A stretch of DNA of 64,000 nt from Actinomycetospora chibensis. Its GTDB lineage: Bacteria > Actinomycetota > Actinomycetes > Mycobacteriales > Pseudonocardiaceae. Shown one piece after another: positions 31,860-41,332 of the stretch (positions are counted from its first letter, which is position 1; every line of letters begins with the position of its first letter). The stretch is from NCBI RefSeq assembly GCF_028737215.1, contig NZ_JAQZAM010000003.1, positions 310,001-374,000 of the forward strand, in the 5' to 3' direction. The notes beneath the pieces were generated by a model. That model saw only the letters and a program-made list of their open reading frames with translations, was not told the origin of the DNA and searched no databases. Made by a program: the position numbers and the translations under genes.

Positions 31860-34800
31860 ATGGCTTCCCTCCCCGCGCCCCGTCCGTCCCGCGGCCTGCT
31901 GGCCCGCGTGGTCGACCCGTTCGGGGTCGCCGGCGGCGTGCTCGACCGCGTCGACCCGTTCCGCCACCGCGGACGCCGTGTGTGGCGCGGAGCCGGTCGC
32001 GTGCAGATCGGTGTGCCCGCCGTCGTGCGCGAGTCGGGGGAGGAGCTGGCGCGCGCGGTCGAGAAGGCGCTCGCGGCGCACCCGCAGGTGGCCTGGGCGG
32101 CCGTGAACGCCGCGCTCGGTGCGGTCGTGGTCGGCCTCGCCGACGAGGGTGAGGGCCCCGTCGGTCTGCCCGACGACGAGACCGTCGACGACCTGATCGA
32201 CCTCGTCGAGATCCTCGAGGAGCGCGAGGGCGGGGACGCGGTCGACGTCGCGACCGCGCCGCTGATGAACGCCGCGCAGCAGGCGTTCACGATCCTGGCC
32301 GCCGACATCGCCGGCCTGGGCGTCGCCGCCCTCGGCAGCATCCTGCGGCGCACCCCGCTGCCCACCGAGCTCGCCTCCGCGGCCACCTTCGTCGACCACC
32401 AGCCCCGCCTGCGCGAGGCCGTGGAGCGCGCGCTGGGTCAGGAGCGCGCCGACGTCCTGCTCGCGCTGTCCAACGCCGCCGCGCAGGCCCTCGGCCAGGG
32501 CCACGCCGGCCTGCTGGTCGACGCCGCCTACCGGGCGATGCAGGTGGCCGAGGCCCGCGCACGTCAGCAGACCTGGACCGACGCCGAGCCGCGGCTGCTC
32601 TCCAGCGCCGAGTGCGCGGCGGCCCCCGCCGACGACGCCCTCGCCGAGCCCCGCCCCGTCCCGCTGCCCCTCGGTCCGATCGAGCGCCACGGCGACGTGG
32701 TCGGCGCCGCCGCCCTCGCCGGGTTCGCGGGGGCCTCCGCGGTCACCGCCACCCTGCGCAAGGGCGCCGGCGTCGCGCTCTCGACGCTGCCGAAGGCCGG
32801 GCGTCTCGGCCGCGAGGGCTTCGCCACCACGTTCGGCCGGGTGCTCGCCCGCCGCGGCGCCGTCGTGGTGGAGCCGAGCGCGCTGCGCCGCATGGACCGC
32901 CTCGACACCGTCGTGCTCGACGCCGAGGCACTGACCACCGGTGTGCTCATGCTCGGCGACCTGCTCGCCCTGCCGGGAGCCGACGGCACGGCTGACGCCC
33001 TCGACGAGCTCGTGCCGCGCGTGCACGAGCTGTTCGACCCCGAGGACGCCGCCGCGCCGCGCCGTCTGAGCGCGGACGGCGAGCACTGGCTGCTCACCGG
33101 CCTCGACGACATCCCCGGCGGCGACGACCCGCGGGCGGTCGAGGCGGGCGAGGCCCTGCGTGCCGACGGCGCCACCCACGTCCTGGGCCTGCGCCGCAAC
33201 GACCGGCTGACCGCCGTCGTCGGCGTGCTGCCCGAGCCGGCGTCCGCCGCCGAGGCGCTCGCCGCCTCCGCGCGCCGCGCCGGGCTGACCCTCGTGCTCG
33301 GCGACAGCGAGGGCACCGGCCCCGGCGTCGCCGACCGCGCGGTGCCCGGGGGCGAGGCCCTCCGGAGCTCCGTGCGCGCGCTGCAGGCCGCCGGGTCGGG
33401 CGTCCTCGTCGTCTCCCGCGACCGCCAGGCCCTCGCCGCGGCCGACCTCGGTATCGGCGTCTCGCGTGCCGACGGCGTCGCCCCCTGGGGCGCCCACGTG
33501 CTCGTCGGCGACGACCTCGGCACCGCCGCGCTGCTCATCGAGGGCGTCAAGGTCGCGCGCGGCGTGTCCTCGCGCTCGGTCAACCTCGCCCGCGCCGGCA
33601 CGGTGCTCGGCACGATCATGGCGACGGCCGGCACCGCCCCGCGCGGCCCGGGGCTGGCGGGGCTCGCCGTCAACGGCGCCGCCGCGGTGTCGCTCGGCAA
33701 CGGCGCCTGGTCGGCGACGGAGCTGGGGCGCCGCGTCGTCGTGCCGGGCGTGAGCCGCACGCCCTGGCACGTCATGCCGACGAGCACCGTGCTCGCCCGC
33801 CTCGACGTCACCGGGAGCGGCCTGACCTCCGCCGAGGCGCACCGCCGCCAGCGCGACGACCCCGCCGCGGCCGAGACCGAGACCTCGCTGGGCCGCGCGT
33901 TCCTCGACGAGCTCAACAACCCGCTCACCCCGGTGCTCGCCGGCGGCGCGGTGCTCTCGGCGGCCATCGGCGCCGTGGTCGACGCCGCCATCGTCGTCGG
34001 CGTCACCGCGTTCTCCGCGCTGATCGGCGGCGTGCAGCGCGTCGCCACCGACCGCGCCGTGGCCGGGCTGCTCGAGCGGTCGTCGATCCGCGCCCGGGTC
34101 GTCCGCGACGGGACCTCGCGCGGCGTCGGCGCCGACGAGGTCGTCGTCGGCGACATCATCGACCTCGGGCCCGACGACGTCGTGCCCGCCGACTGCCGCG
34201 TGCTCGACTCCGACGGGCTCGAGATCGACGAGTCGTCGTTGACCGGCGAGTCCCTGCCGGTGCCGAAGTCGCCCCTGCCGGTCATCGCCCGCACCGTCGC
34301 CGACCGCCGCTCGATGCTCTACGAAGGCTCGACCGTGGCCACCGGCCGCGGGCGCGCGGTCGTCGTCGCCACCGGGTCGAGCACCGAGGTCGGCCGGTCC
34401 ACCGCCGCGGCGAGGGCGGCCGCCCCGGTCGCCGGCGTCGACGAGCGTCTCGCCGGCCTCACGAGCGTCACCACGCCGCTGGCGATCGCATCGGCCGGCG
34501 CCGTGGTCCTCGCGGGCGCGGTGCGCGGCCTGCCGTTCCAGCAGAACCTGCACTCCGGGGTCGGTCTGGCCGTCGCCAGCGTCCCCGAGGGCCTCCCGTT
34601 CGTCGTCTCGGCGGCCCAGCTCGCGTCGGCCCGGCGCCTCTCGGCCGAGGGCGCCCTGGTGCGCAACCCCAAGACGATCGAGGCCGTCGGGCGCACCGAC
34701 GTCCTGTGCTTCGACAAGACCGGCACCCTCACCGAGGGACGCCTCGCGCTCTCGGCGATCTCGGACGGCGTCAAGCTGCGACCCACCGACCGCCTGCGCA

Positions 34801-36518
34801 AGCGCCAGCGCCGGGTACTCGCGGCCGCGCTACGCGCCACCCCGCGCCCGGCGCCGGGGGAGCGCCTCGCCCACCTCACCGACCGCGCGGTGGTCTACGG
34901 CGGCCAGCAGTTCGACGTCGACCCGGCCCACAAGCGGCCGGGCTGGTGGCCGGTGGCCTCCCTCGACTTCGACCCCTCCCGCGGGTACCACGCGACGCTC
35001 GGTGAGGTCGACGACCCGCAGGAGGACGGGGGTCCGTTCCGCCTGATCTCGGTCAAGGGCGCGCCCGAGGTGGTCATCGCCCGCGCCACCAGCTGGGCGG
35101 GCACCCCGCTCGACGACGAGGCCCGCCAGCGCCTCCTCGAGCACACCGAGCTGCTCGCGGGGCAGGGCATGCGTGTGCTCGCGGTGGCGGAGCGGGTGCT
35201 CACCGCCGAGCAGCACGCGGCCCGTGCGGCGGACCGCGACACCGACGGCGCCGACGACAACACCCTCGACGACGCCGACGTCGCCGACCTCGAGTTCACC
35301 GGGTTCGTCGGCTTCACCGACCCGGTGCGCGCCGGCTCGCAGGCCACCGTGCGCGACCTGCGCGACGCCGGTGTCCAGGTCGTCATGATCACCGGGGACC
35401 ACCCGAGCACCGCCGAGGCCGTCGCGGAGGAGCTCGACGTCCTCGGCCGGGCGAGCGGAGCGACGGGGAACGACAACGGCGGCATCGTCGTCACCGGCAC
35501 CGAGCTCGACGCCCTCGACGACGACGCGCTCGACGCGCTCATCCCGCGTGTCCGTGTCATCGCGCGCGGCACGCCGTCGCACAAGGTGCGCGCGGTGCAG
35601 GCGTTCCAGCGCCTCGGGCGCACGGTGGCGATGACGGGCGACGGCGCCAACGACGCGCCGGCGATCCGGCTGGCCGACGTGGGCATCGCGCTGGGTCGTC
35701 GCGGCACGCCCGCCGCCCGCGCCGCGGCGGACCTCGTCATCACCGACGACCGGCTGGAGACGATCCTCGCGGCGCTGGTCGAGGGCCGGGCCATGTGGGC
35801 GTCGGTGCGCGAGGCGCTGGGCGTGCTCGTCGGCGGCAATCTCGGCGAGATCGCGTTCACGGTGCTCGGGGCGAGCACGACGGGCACGTCGCCGCTCAAC
35901 GCCCGCCAGCTGCTGCTGGTCAACCTGCTCACCGACCTGGTGCCCTCGCTGGCGCTCGCGGTGCGCGCGCCCGAGCCCGGGTCGGCGGCCGCGCTGCTGG
36001 CCGAGGGCCCGGACGCGTCGCTGGGCGAGGCCCTCAACCGCGAGATCGGGCTGCGGGCCATGGCCACCGCGGGCGGCGCGAGCCTCGGGTGGCTGGCGGC
36101 CCAGACCACCCCGTACGGCAGCCCGGCCCGCTCGCGCACCGTGGCGCTCACGGCGCTCGTCGGCACCCAGCTCGGCCAGACCGTCGTCGCCGGCGGCGGT
36201 CGCAGCCCGCTGGTGATCGGCGCCGGCGTCGTCTCGGCGGGCGCCCTGTTCGCGGTCGTCCAGACCCCCGGCATCAGCCAGTTCTTCGGGTGCACGCCGC
36301 TCGGCCCGGTCGCCTGGGCGCAGGCCGCCGGATCGGCCACGGTCGCCACCGCGGCCTCGGTGGTGGGACCCGGGCTGGTGCGCCGGTACGGTCCGGTGCT
36401 CGTACCCGAGGGATCGCCCCAGGAGTCGTGGATCGCCCGCCTCGAGGAGGTCCGGGACGAGGCCACCCGGCGGTACGTCGAGCTGCAGGACCGTGCGGCG
36501 GCTGCGCTGAACGGGTGA
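31860..36518 (+). CDS. ctpI: very large CtpI-like P-type ATPase with degenerate duplicate half
   Basis: 1552 residues, about twice a normal P-type ATPase. The C-terminal 700 residues are a complete pump: actuator TGES (795-798), M4 VPEGLPFVVSAAQLA, phosphorylation Asp952 in FDKTGTLTEG, and hinge GDGANDAP near 1260. The N-terminal part holds an HMA-like fold (about 40-100) and a decayed P-type core: VVLDAEALTTG near 350 aligns with the phosphorylation site without KTG, and LAAADLGIGVSRADG near 525 aligns with the hinge region. Mycobacterial CtpI has similar size. The transported ion is unknown; PEGLP in M4 recalls P2-type calcium pumps. ATG 31860 is the first start after the intergenic gap. 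Confidence 0.9.
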   Translation: MASLPAPRPSRGLLARVVDPFGVAGGVLDRVDPFRHRGRRVWRGAGRVQIGVPAVVRESGEELARAVEKALAAHPQVAWAAVNAALGAVVVGLADEGEGPVGLPDDETVDDLIDLVEILEEREGGDAVDVATAPLMNAAQQAFTILAADIAGLGVAALGSILRRTPLPTELASAATFVDHQPRLREAVERALGQERADVLLALSNAAAQALGQGHAGLLVDAAYRAMQVAEARARQQTWTDAEPRLLSSAECAAAPADDALAEPRPVPLPLGPIERHGDVVGAAALAGFAGASAVTATLRKGAGVALSTLPKAGRLGREGFATTFGRVLARRGAVVVEPSALRRMDRLDTVVLDAEALTTGVLMLGDLLALPGADGTADALDELVPRVHELFDPEDAAAPRRLSADGEHWLLTGLDDIPGGDDPRAVEAGEALRADGATHVLGLRRNDRLTAVVGVLPEPASAAEALAASARRAGLTLVLGDSEGTGPGVADRAVPGGEALRSSVRALQAAGSGVLVVSRDRQALAAADLGIGVSRADGVAPWGAHVLVGDDLGTAALLIEGVKVARGVSSRSVNLARAGTVLGTIMATAGTAPRGPGLAGLAVNGAAAVSLGNGAWSATELGRRVVVPGVSRTPWHVMPTSTVLARLDVTGSGLTSAEAHRRQRDDPAAAETETSLGRAFLDELNNPLTPVLAGGAVLSAAIGAVVDAAIVVGVTAFSALIGGVQRVATDRAVAGLLERSSIRARVVRDGTSRGVGADEVVVGDIIDLGPDDVVPADCRVLDSDGLEIDESSLTGESLPVPKSPLPVIARTVADRRSMLYEGSTVATGRGRAVVVATGSSTEVGRSTAAARAAAPVAGVDERLAGLTSVTTPLAIASAGAVVLAGAVRGLPFQQNLHSGVGLAVASVPEGLPFVVSAAQLASARRLSAEGALVRNPKTIEAVGRTDVLCFDKTGTLTEGRLALSAISDGVKLRPTDRLRKRQRRVLAAALRATPRPAPGERLAHLTDRAVVYGGQQFDVDPAHKRPGWWPVASLDFDPSRGYHATLGEVDDPQEDGGPFRLISVKGAPEVVIARATSWAGTPLDDEARQRLLEHTELLAGQGMRVLAVAERVLTAEQHAARAADRDTDGADDNTLDDADVADLEFTGFVGFTDPVRAGSQATVRDLRDAGVQVVMITGDHPSTAEAVAEELDVLGRASGATGNDNGGIVVTGTELDALDDDALDALIPRVRVIARGTPSHKVRAVQAFQRLGRTVAMTGDGANDAPAIRLADVGIALGRRGTPAARAAADLVITDDRLETILAALVEGRAMWASVREALGVLVGGNLGEIAFTVLGASTTGTSPLNARQLLLVNLLTDLVPSLALAVRAPEPGSAAALLAEGPDASLGEALNREIGLRAMATAGGASLGWLAAQTTPYGSPARSRTVALTALVGTQLGQTVVAGGGRSPLVIGAGVVSAGALFAVVQTPGISQFFGCTPLGPVAWAQAAGSATVATAASVVGPGLVRRYGPVLVPEGSPQESWIARLEEVRDEATRRYVELQDRAAAALNG

Positions 36519-36540
36519 TAACAAGCTCGGCTTCCGGCGC

Positions 36541-36566
36541 GTTTGTGCAGGTCGCGGCCTGGGAAA
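36541..36566 (+). promoter_or_regulatory. SigF/SigB-type stress promoter
   Basis: GTTT (36541-36544), 16 nt, GGGAAA (36561-36566) fits the general-stress sigma pattern GTTT-N14-17-GGGTAT with two changes at the -10. It lies 42 nt before the DUF2188 gene. Confidence 0.55.
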
Positions 36567-36608
36567 CAAGACGCTTGAAGAAGCCGTCAGACAGGAGTTG
36601 AGACCGTC

Positions 36609-37532
36609 ATGGCCGACCGGTACGTCGTTCCCACCGAGGACGGCTGGCAGGTGCAGAAGAAGGGCGCCCAGCGAGCCAGCGCCAAGGCGGCCACGCAGGC
36701 CGAGGCCGTCGACCGCGCCACCGAGATCGTGTCGAAGGACGGCGGCGGCAAGGTCGTCGTGCACGGCACGGACGGCAAGGTGCGCGACACCCACAACGTC
36801 GCCTCCGGCGAGGACAACACCACCGCCGAGGCCGCCAAGGCCACCACCAAGGCCACCGCCGAGGGCGCGCGCGCCAAGGCCGAGTCCGCCTCGGACAAGG
36901 CTTCCAGCAGCGCCAAGAAGGTCGGCGCGGACGCGAAGGCGACCGCGCAGAAGGACGCCGACCGCGTCCAGGCCTCGGGCAAGAAGGCCGCGGCTCAGGC
37001 CGAGGCCGGCGCGTCGGGCTTGGCGGACGAGGCCAAGAAGGCCGCGGACGGCGACAAGTCGGTGTCCGCGGCCGCCAAGGACGCCGCCACCGTCGCGCAG
37101 GTCACCGGCGACCAGGTCGCCACCACGACCTCGCGCGCCGGCGAGCGCGTCGCGAAGGACGCCACCCGGGTCGCGCAGCACGCCGGCTCGGAGGCCAAGG
37201 TCCGCGCCGACGAGGCGGGCGAGAAGGTGGCGAAGGCCGGCGACCGCGCCGACACCGTCTCCTCGGGCATCGCCTCGGAGCTCGACGGGGCCGGCGACGC
37301 CGCCGCGCAGCGCGTCGGGCGCGCGAGCGAGGCCGCGGCCCAGCAGGTGGACCGCAACGTCCGCCAGGCCGCGGACCAGGTGCGCGACAACGCGCCGGGC
37401 TACAACCCGGTGCGCATCGTCGGCAACGCCGCCGCGATCGCCGTCAAGACCGGCTTCAGTGTGGCCGGCGCCGTGATCTCCACCGGGGGTCAGGTGCTGC
37501 AGTTCGCGGCCCGCAAGGTCACCGGGCGCTGA
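36609..37532 (+). CDS. DUF2188 protein with long Ala/Lys-rich helical region
   Basis: 307 residues. Residues about 4-60 are a DUF2188 domain (YVVPTEDGWQVQKKGAQRAS, KVVVHGTDGKVRD). Residues about 65-275 are Ala/Lys/Asp-rich with heptad-like runs (AKKVGADAKATAQKDADRV), like LEA or apolipophorin-type helices. The C-terminus has a hydrophobic stretch (AAIAVKTGFSVAGAVISTGG). Probably a stress protein binding DNA, membrane or unfolded protein. An upstream SigF-like promoter fits. A good terminator follows. Confidence 0.8.
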   Translation: MADRYVVPTEDGWQVQKKGAQRASAKAATQAEAVDRATEIVSKDGGGKVVVHGTDGKVRDTHNVASGEDNTTAEAAKATTKATAEGARAKAESASDKASSSAKKVGADAKATAQKDADRVQASGKKAAAQAEAGASGLADEAKKAADGDKSVSAAAKDAATVAQVTGDQVATTTSRAGERVAKDATRVAQHAGSEAKVRADEAGEKVAKAGDRADTVSSGIASELDGAGDAAAQRVGRASEAAAQQVDRNVRQAADQVRDNAPGYNPVRIVGNAAAIAVKTGFSVAGAVISTGGQVLQFAARKVTGR

Positions 37533-37550
37533 CGGGCGACCCCACGCACG

Positions 37551-37587
37551 ACGAAGGGCCCGTCCCCCTCGGGGGACGGGCCCTTTC
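37551..37587. terminator. strong hairpin terminator, bidirectional
   Basis: Arms of 16 nt (left CGAAGGGCCCGTCCCC), 4-nt loop, with one extra T in the right arm. Sits between the DUF2188 gene and convergent whiB. Confidence 0.9.
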
Positions 37588-37607
37588 GTGTGTGTGGTGT
37601 GCCCGCC

Positions 37608-37871
37608 TCAGGCGGCGCGGGCGGAGCTGCCGATCCGGGCCCCGCGACGCATCGCGCGGCGCTCGTCCTCGGAGGTGCCGCCCCAGACGCCGGCCTCCTG
37701 GCCGGTGTCCATCGCCCACTGGAGGCAGCCCCGCTGGAGCGGGCAACCGCCGCACACGGCCTTCGCCTCGGCCAGCTGGGCCGAGCCGGGACCGTGGGCG
37801 GTCAGGGGGAAGAAGAGTTCGGGGTCGTGGTCGCGGCAAGCCGCGAGCTCCCAGTCCATGATCCTGCTCAT
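37608..37871 (-). CDS. whiB: WhiB-family Fe-S regulator, WhiB1/WblE type
   Basis: 87 residues. The four cluster cysteines are Cys12, Cys40, Cys43 and Cys49 (ACRD and VCGGCPLQRGC), which hold a [4Fe-4S] cluster sensitive to NO and O2. DPELFFP and GVWGGTSEDERRAM are family signatures, and the basic tail may contact DNA. Sequence is closest to the WhiB1/WblE group, which binds region 4 of the main sigma factor. ATG 37871 (weak GAGATTGG) is preferred over ATG 37859. A long upstream gap of about 570 bp is typical of whiB genes with extended leaders. Confidence 0.92.
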   Translation of the reverse strand: MSRIMDWELAACRDHDPELFFPLTAHGPGSAQLAEAKAVCGGCPLQRGCLQWAMDTGQEAGVWGGTSEDERRAMRRGARIGSSARAA

Positions 37872-38442
37872 CCAATCTCGCTCGTGGTGGTCGAAGCTGT
37901 CGGTCGGTGCTGTCCGCGCCGGGCGGCCAGGCGCCGCGGTCCGGCACCGGGCGCATGCGCACCCGGCGACGGACCCTGCGGCACGGTCGTGCGCCGGGCG
38001 TCGGTACGTATCCGGAGGTCCTGCGTGACGGTCCTCGACGGCGACCCGCGGGGGGCCGACGTCTCCGGGGACCGGAGCACTCGATGTACTCGGTATGACG
38101 TCGGGGTCCCCGTACCGGTTCCCTCGACCCGCGACGACGTGTCGTCGCGGAGCGGGTCCCCGGGCGTGCGGGGGCACCGCGTCAGCCGAACACCATGATC
38201 TAGCCGTACAGCGCGTCGGGCAAACGCATTGGATCCACACCACCCGGTCGCAACCGTGTGTTACTCGTCACAGGTGCTGCTCACGCTGCGCCGATGGTGT
38301 TCGGACGATCGGGTGGCCGGGCCTCCCGCCGGGCACGCTCGGCTGCGATCCGGGCCCGGACGGGCCACACTGGCCGCGTCGCCGGCCACGATCGGGCGAC
38401 GCACGATCGTGGGGGTCCGGTCCCGGATCAGAGGAGGACGTC
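37872..38442. other. 571-bp gap, probable whiB promoter and leader
   Basis: No convincing gene: the open frames are Arg-rich shadows. Contains short repeats CGACG and a TAGATC-type -10 on the minus strand near 38200. whiB1-type genes commonly have long regulated leaders, so the region is presumed control DNA for whiB and for the small membrane protein at 38443. Confidence 0.5.
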
Positions 38443-38649
38443 ATGCGCGCACGGCGCACGGCGCGCGACACCGTCATCTGGATCGCGGCCACGGCGGGCA
38501 TCGTCGCCCTGGTGCTCGGGGCGTCGATCATCGGCGCGGTCCTGCTCGCGTTCGCGCTGTGGCAGCTGGTGCTCGTGGCCCGCCGCGGCGGCGGCCTGTT
38601 CGTCGACCAGCGCCGCGCCGACCGCCCGGGCAAGCCCACCGTCAGCTGA
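38443..38649 (+). CDS. small membrane protein, 68 residues
   Basis: Basic N-terminus (MRARRTARDTV), a hydrophobic stretch of about 35 residues (10-45: two short or one long helix with an internal GASIIGAVLLAFALW), then a basic cytoplasmic tail. Strong ribosome site GAGGAGG. Family not recognised. It precedes the SDR-DUF2867 gene by 40 nt and may be co-transcribed. Confidence 0.7.
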   Translation: MRARRTARDTVIWIAATAGIVALVLGASIIGAVLLAFALWQLVLVARRGGGLFVDQRRADRPGKPTVS

Positions 38650-38689
38650 CCCGACCCGGGGGTGCCCCCGGGGTGCGCGCGCCGAGATC

Positions 38690-40144
38690 ATGGGCTGCAT
38701 GCGCTGCGCGGTGATCGGGGGCACGGGCTACGTCGGGGTCCGGCTGGTGGCCCGGCTGCTCGACGGCGGCCACGAGGTCGCCGCCCTGGTCCGGAGCCCG
38801 CACAAGCTCGCGGCGACGGGATGGGCCGCCCGTGTGGACGTCGTCCCCGGCGACCTCGCCGACCCGTCCGCGATCGCCGCCCTCGTGGCGGGTGCCGACG
38901 CGGTCGTGTACCTCGCGCACGCCCTCGACCAGCCCGACTTCCCCGAGAAGGACCGTGACGCAGCCCGGGCGGTGGTCGCCGCGGCGTCGGACGCGGGCGT
39001 GCGGCGCATCGTCTACCTGGGCGGGCTGCGTCCGTCGGGCCCGTCGTCGCGACACCTCACGTCGCGGGCCGAGGTGGCCGACGTGTTCCTCGCCGGCCCG
39101 GTCCCGACCGTCGCGCTCGAGGCGTCGATCGTGGTCGGCTCGGGCTCGGCGAGCTTCGAGATGATCCGCTACCTCGCCGAGCGCGTCCCCGTCCTGCCGG
39201 CCGTCCCGTGGCTGGCGCACCGCACCCAGCCGATCGCGATCGCCGACGTCCTGCACTACCTCGTCGGGGCCCTGGACCTGCCGCCGGAGGTGAACCGCCG
39301 CTTCGACGTCGGCGGGCCCGACGTCCTGAGCTACCTCGAGCTCATCCGTCGCTACCTGCGCCTCGCCGGGCTGCCCCAGAGCGCCGCGGTCCCGCTCCCC
39401 GTACCGGTGCCGCCCGGGGCGCCCGCGCTGGCCAGCTGGGTGGTGGAGGCGCTCACCCCGCTCTCGCGGCAGCTCGTCACCCCGCTGATCGAGTCGCTGG
39501 CCCAGGAGCTCGTGTGCGCCGAGGACGACGTGCTCGTGGTGATCGGGGCTCCGCCCGGCGGGCGCACGACCTACGACGCCGCGGTGCGGGCGGCGCTGGG
39601 TCGCCCGCGCGACGGCGACCGCACCGAGCCCGTCCCCGTCGACGACCCGGCGCTCGCGGGCCCGACCGACCCGGAGGGCTCCGGGGGAGCGGTGTACCGC
39701 TGGAGCACCACCGAGCCGTGCGCCGCGGACGCGGACGCCCTGTGGGCGGTGGTCGACGGGATCGGGGGAGACGCCGGCTGGTACGTCCCGCTGGGCGCGT
39801 GGACGGTGCGCGGCTGGACCGACCAGCTGCTCGGGGGCGTCGGGGCCTACCGGGGACGCCCGCACGGACGCCCGTTGCGGGCCGGCGACGTCGTCGACGG
39901 CTGGTGCGTCGCGGCCGTCGAGCCGGGCTCCTCGCTGCTCCTGCGCTCGGAGCTGCGCCAGCCCGGGCGCATGTGGCTCGAGCTCGCCGTCGACCCCGAC
40001 GTCTCCGGCCACGGCTCGCACCTGCGCCTGGCGGTGCGCTTCGCCGCCTCGGGCCTGCCCGGCGTGCTCTACGGCCGCGCGATCCAGGCGGGCGCACCCG
40101 CGATCTTCGGCGCCATGGCCCGGGGCATCGCCGCACGTGCGTGA
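38690..40144 (+). CDS. NAD(P)-binding SDR fused to DUF2867
   Basis: 484 residues. N-terminal NmrA-type Rossmann domain (VIGGTGYVGVRLVARLL, then RIVYLGGL) about 1-300; C-terminal DUF2867 (about 320-480: RWSTTEPCAADADALWAVVDGIGG in pieces, GWYVPLGAWTVRGW, LLLRSELRQPGRMWLEL). The fusion is widespread in actinobacteria but without a known substrate; a SRPBCC-like lipid-binding role for the second half is possible. ATG 38690 or 38699. Its stop lies inside the palindrome at 40137. Confidence 0.85.
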   Translation: MGCMRCAVIGGTGYVGVRLVARLLDGGHEVAALVRSPHKLAATGWAARVDVVPGDLADPSAIAALVAGADAVVYLAHALDQPDFPEKDRDAARAVVAAASDAGVRRIVYLGGLRPSGPSSRHLTSRAEVADVFLAGPVPTVALEASIVVGSGSASFEMIRYLAERVPVLPAVPWLAHRTQPIAIADVLHYLVGALDLPPEVNRRFDVGGPDVLSYLELIRRYLRLAGLPQSAAVPLPVPVPPGAPALASWVVEALTPLSRQLVTPLIESLAQELVCAEDDVLVVIGAPPGGRTTYDAAVRAALGRPRDGDRTEPVPVDDPALAGPTDPEGSGGAVYRWSTTEPCAADADALWAVVDGIGGDAGWYVPLGAWTVRGWTDQLLGGVGAYRGRPHGRPLRAGDVVDGWCVAAVEPGSSLLLRSELRQPGRMWLELAVDPDVSGHGSHLRLAVRFAASGLPGVLYGRAIQAGAPAIFGAMARGIAARA

Positions 40145-40176
40145 CCTTCCCGGTGATAGGTGAGAAGATCACGCAC
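40137..40176. terminator. 40-bp imperfect palindrome between convergent genes
   Basis: Left GTGCGTGACCTTCCCGGTGA, right arm ending GAAGATCACGCAC; about 13 of 20 positions pair, including the outer GTGCGTGA/TCACGCAC. Same family as 57 and 17204, more diverged in its centre. Confidence 0.7.
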
Positions 40177-40181
40177 GAGAG

Positions 40182-41276
40182 TCAGGGCAGGAAGCGCTCG
40201 CGGGCGTCCCGGACCACGGCAGCGAGGTCGCCGTCGGCGCGCCGGGCCGCGGCGCGCTGGCGCTCGGAGCCCGTGCCGTCGGCGAGCAGGCGGGCGCAGC
40301 CGTCGGCGGCCCGGTCGGCGTCGCCGGCGTCGGTCAGGGCGTCCGCCACGTGCTCGCGCAGGGCGTCGAGCACCGTGCCCGCGGCGGCGGTCCGGCCGTC
40401 GCGCGGGTCGACGAGGGCGTCGGTCAGGCCCCACCGCGCGGCACGCCAGTGCGCCAGCCGCAGCGCCTCGACGGGCGTGCTCGGCACCGGCGTCCCGCGA
40501 CGGTGGTCCCGCGCGGCGGTGGCGACGAGCCCCCGGGCGAGGACGGCCACGAGCACCGCGTCCTCGACCTCGAGCGCCACGTCGGTCACCCGCACCTCGA
40601 CGGTGCCGAGCTCGCGCGAGAGCCGGGCGTCGAAGTAGACCATCGCGTCGTCGAGCACCGTGTCGGTCGCGAGCATCGCCGCGACGGCCTCGTCGTAGGC
40701 CGCGAGCGAGCCGAACACCCGCGTCGGGCCCGCCGAGGGCCACCGCGACCAGACGACCGACCGGTAGCTGGCGTAGTCGGTGTCCCGGCCCCGCCAGCAG
40801 GGCGAGTTCGCCGCGAGCGCGCGCATCACCGGCAGCCACGGACCGATCCGGTCCAGGACGCCGACGCCCTCCTCCGGCGAGCCGACCTCGACGTGCACGT
40901 GCTGCCCGCTCGTGAGCTGCGACGTGGCGATCGCGCCGAAGCGCTGGGCGATGCGCCCGTAGCGGCCCTCCTGGTTCGGTCCCGACCCGCCCCCGTCCTC
41001 GGCCGCCAACGGCGAGGTCGCGAGGCCGGCCACGTCGACGCCCTGCGCCGCGGCGGCCTCGCGGGCCTCGATCCGCCGTCGGTGCAGGTCCGCGGCGAGG
41101 TCGTCGGTCTTGGTGTGGGGTGCGGTCGCGGTCTCGACCTGCTCGGTGCGCATCTCGCCGTCGAGCGAGCCGTCGGCCGCATCACGTACCGCGCCCGACC
41201 AGCCCCGTGGCGCGCCGCTCCCGGGGTCGACCAGGAGCAGTTCCTCCTCCGCCCCGAACGGGGGCACCTCGCTCAT
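40182..41276 (-). CDS. ybdK: carboxylate-amine ligase, GCS2 family (YbdK-like)
   Basis: 364 residues. Glutamate-cysteine ligase type 2: starts FGAEEELLLVDPGSG (Mg/substrate acidic cluster), has GQHVHVEVGS near 125, ANSPCWRGRDTDYASYR near 158 and VEVRVTDVAL near 225. YbdK-type enzymes make gamma-glutamyl bonds weakly; the physiological product is unknown, and ergothioneine or mycothiol genes are not adjacent. Divergent from the Nudix gene with a 56-bp gap. Confidence 0.88.
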   Translation of the reverse strand: MSEVPPFGAEEELLLVDPGSGAPRGWSGAVRDAADGSLDGEMRTEQVETATAPHTKTDDLAADLHRRRIEAREAAAAQGVDVAGLATSPLAAEDGGGSGPNQEGRYGRIAQRFGAIATSQLTSGQHVHVEVGSPEEGVGVLDRIGPWLPVMRALAANSPCWRGRDTDYASYRSVVWSRWPSAGPTRVFGSLAAYDEAVAAMLATDTVLDDAMVYFDARLSRELGTVEVRVTDVALEVEDAVLVAVLARGLVATAARDHRRGTPVPSTPVEALRLAHWRAARWGLTDALVDPRDGRTAAAGTVLDALREHVADALTDAGDADRAADGCARLLADGTGSERQRAAARRADGDLAAVVRDARERFLP

Positions 41277-41320
41277 GCTGCGAGCTTCCCACCTGCCCGG
41301 CGCGGGAACCGTCGGCGGCC

Positions 41321-41326
41321 TACCGT
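41321..41326 (+). promoter_or_regulatory. -10 hexamer for leaderless Nudix transcript
   Basis: TACCGT followed by 6 nt to GTG 41333. Confidence 0.5.
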
Positions 41327-41332
41327 GATTGC

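Noticed and set aside
37872-38442. Small genes in the whiB upstream gap
   Set aside because: The open frames there are Arg-rich shadows without ribosome sites or recognisable folds.
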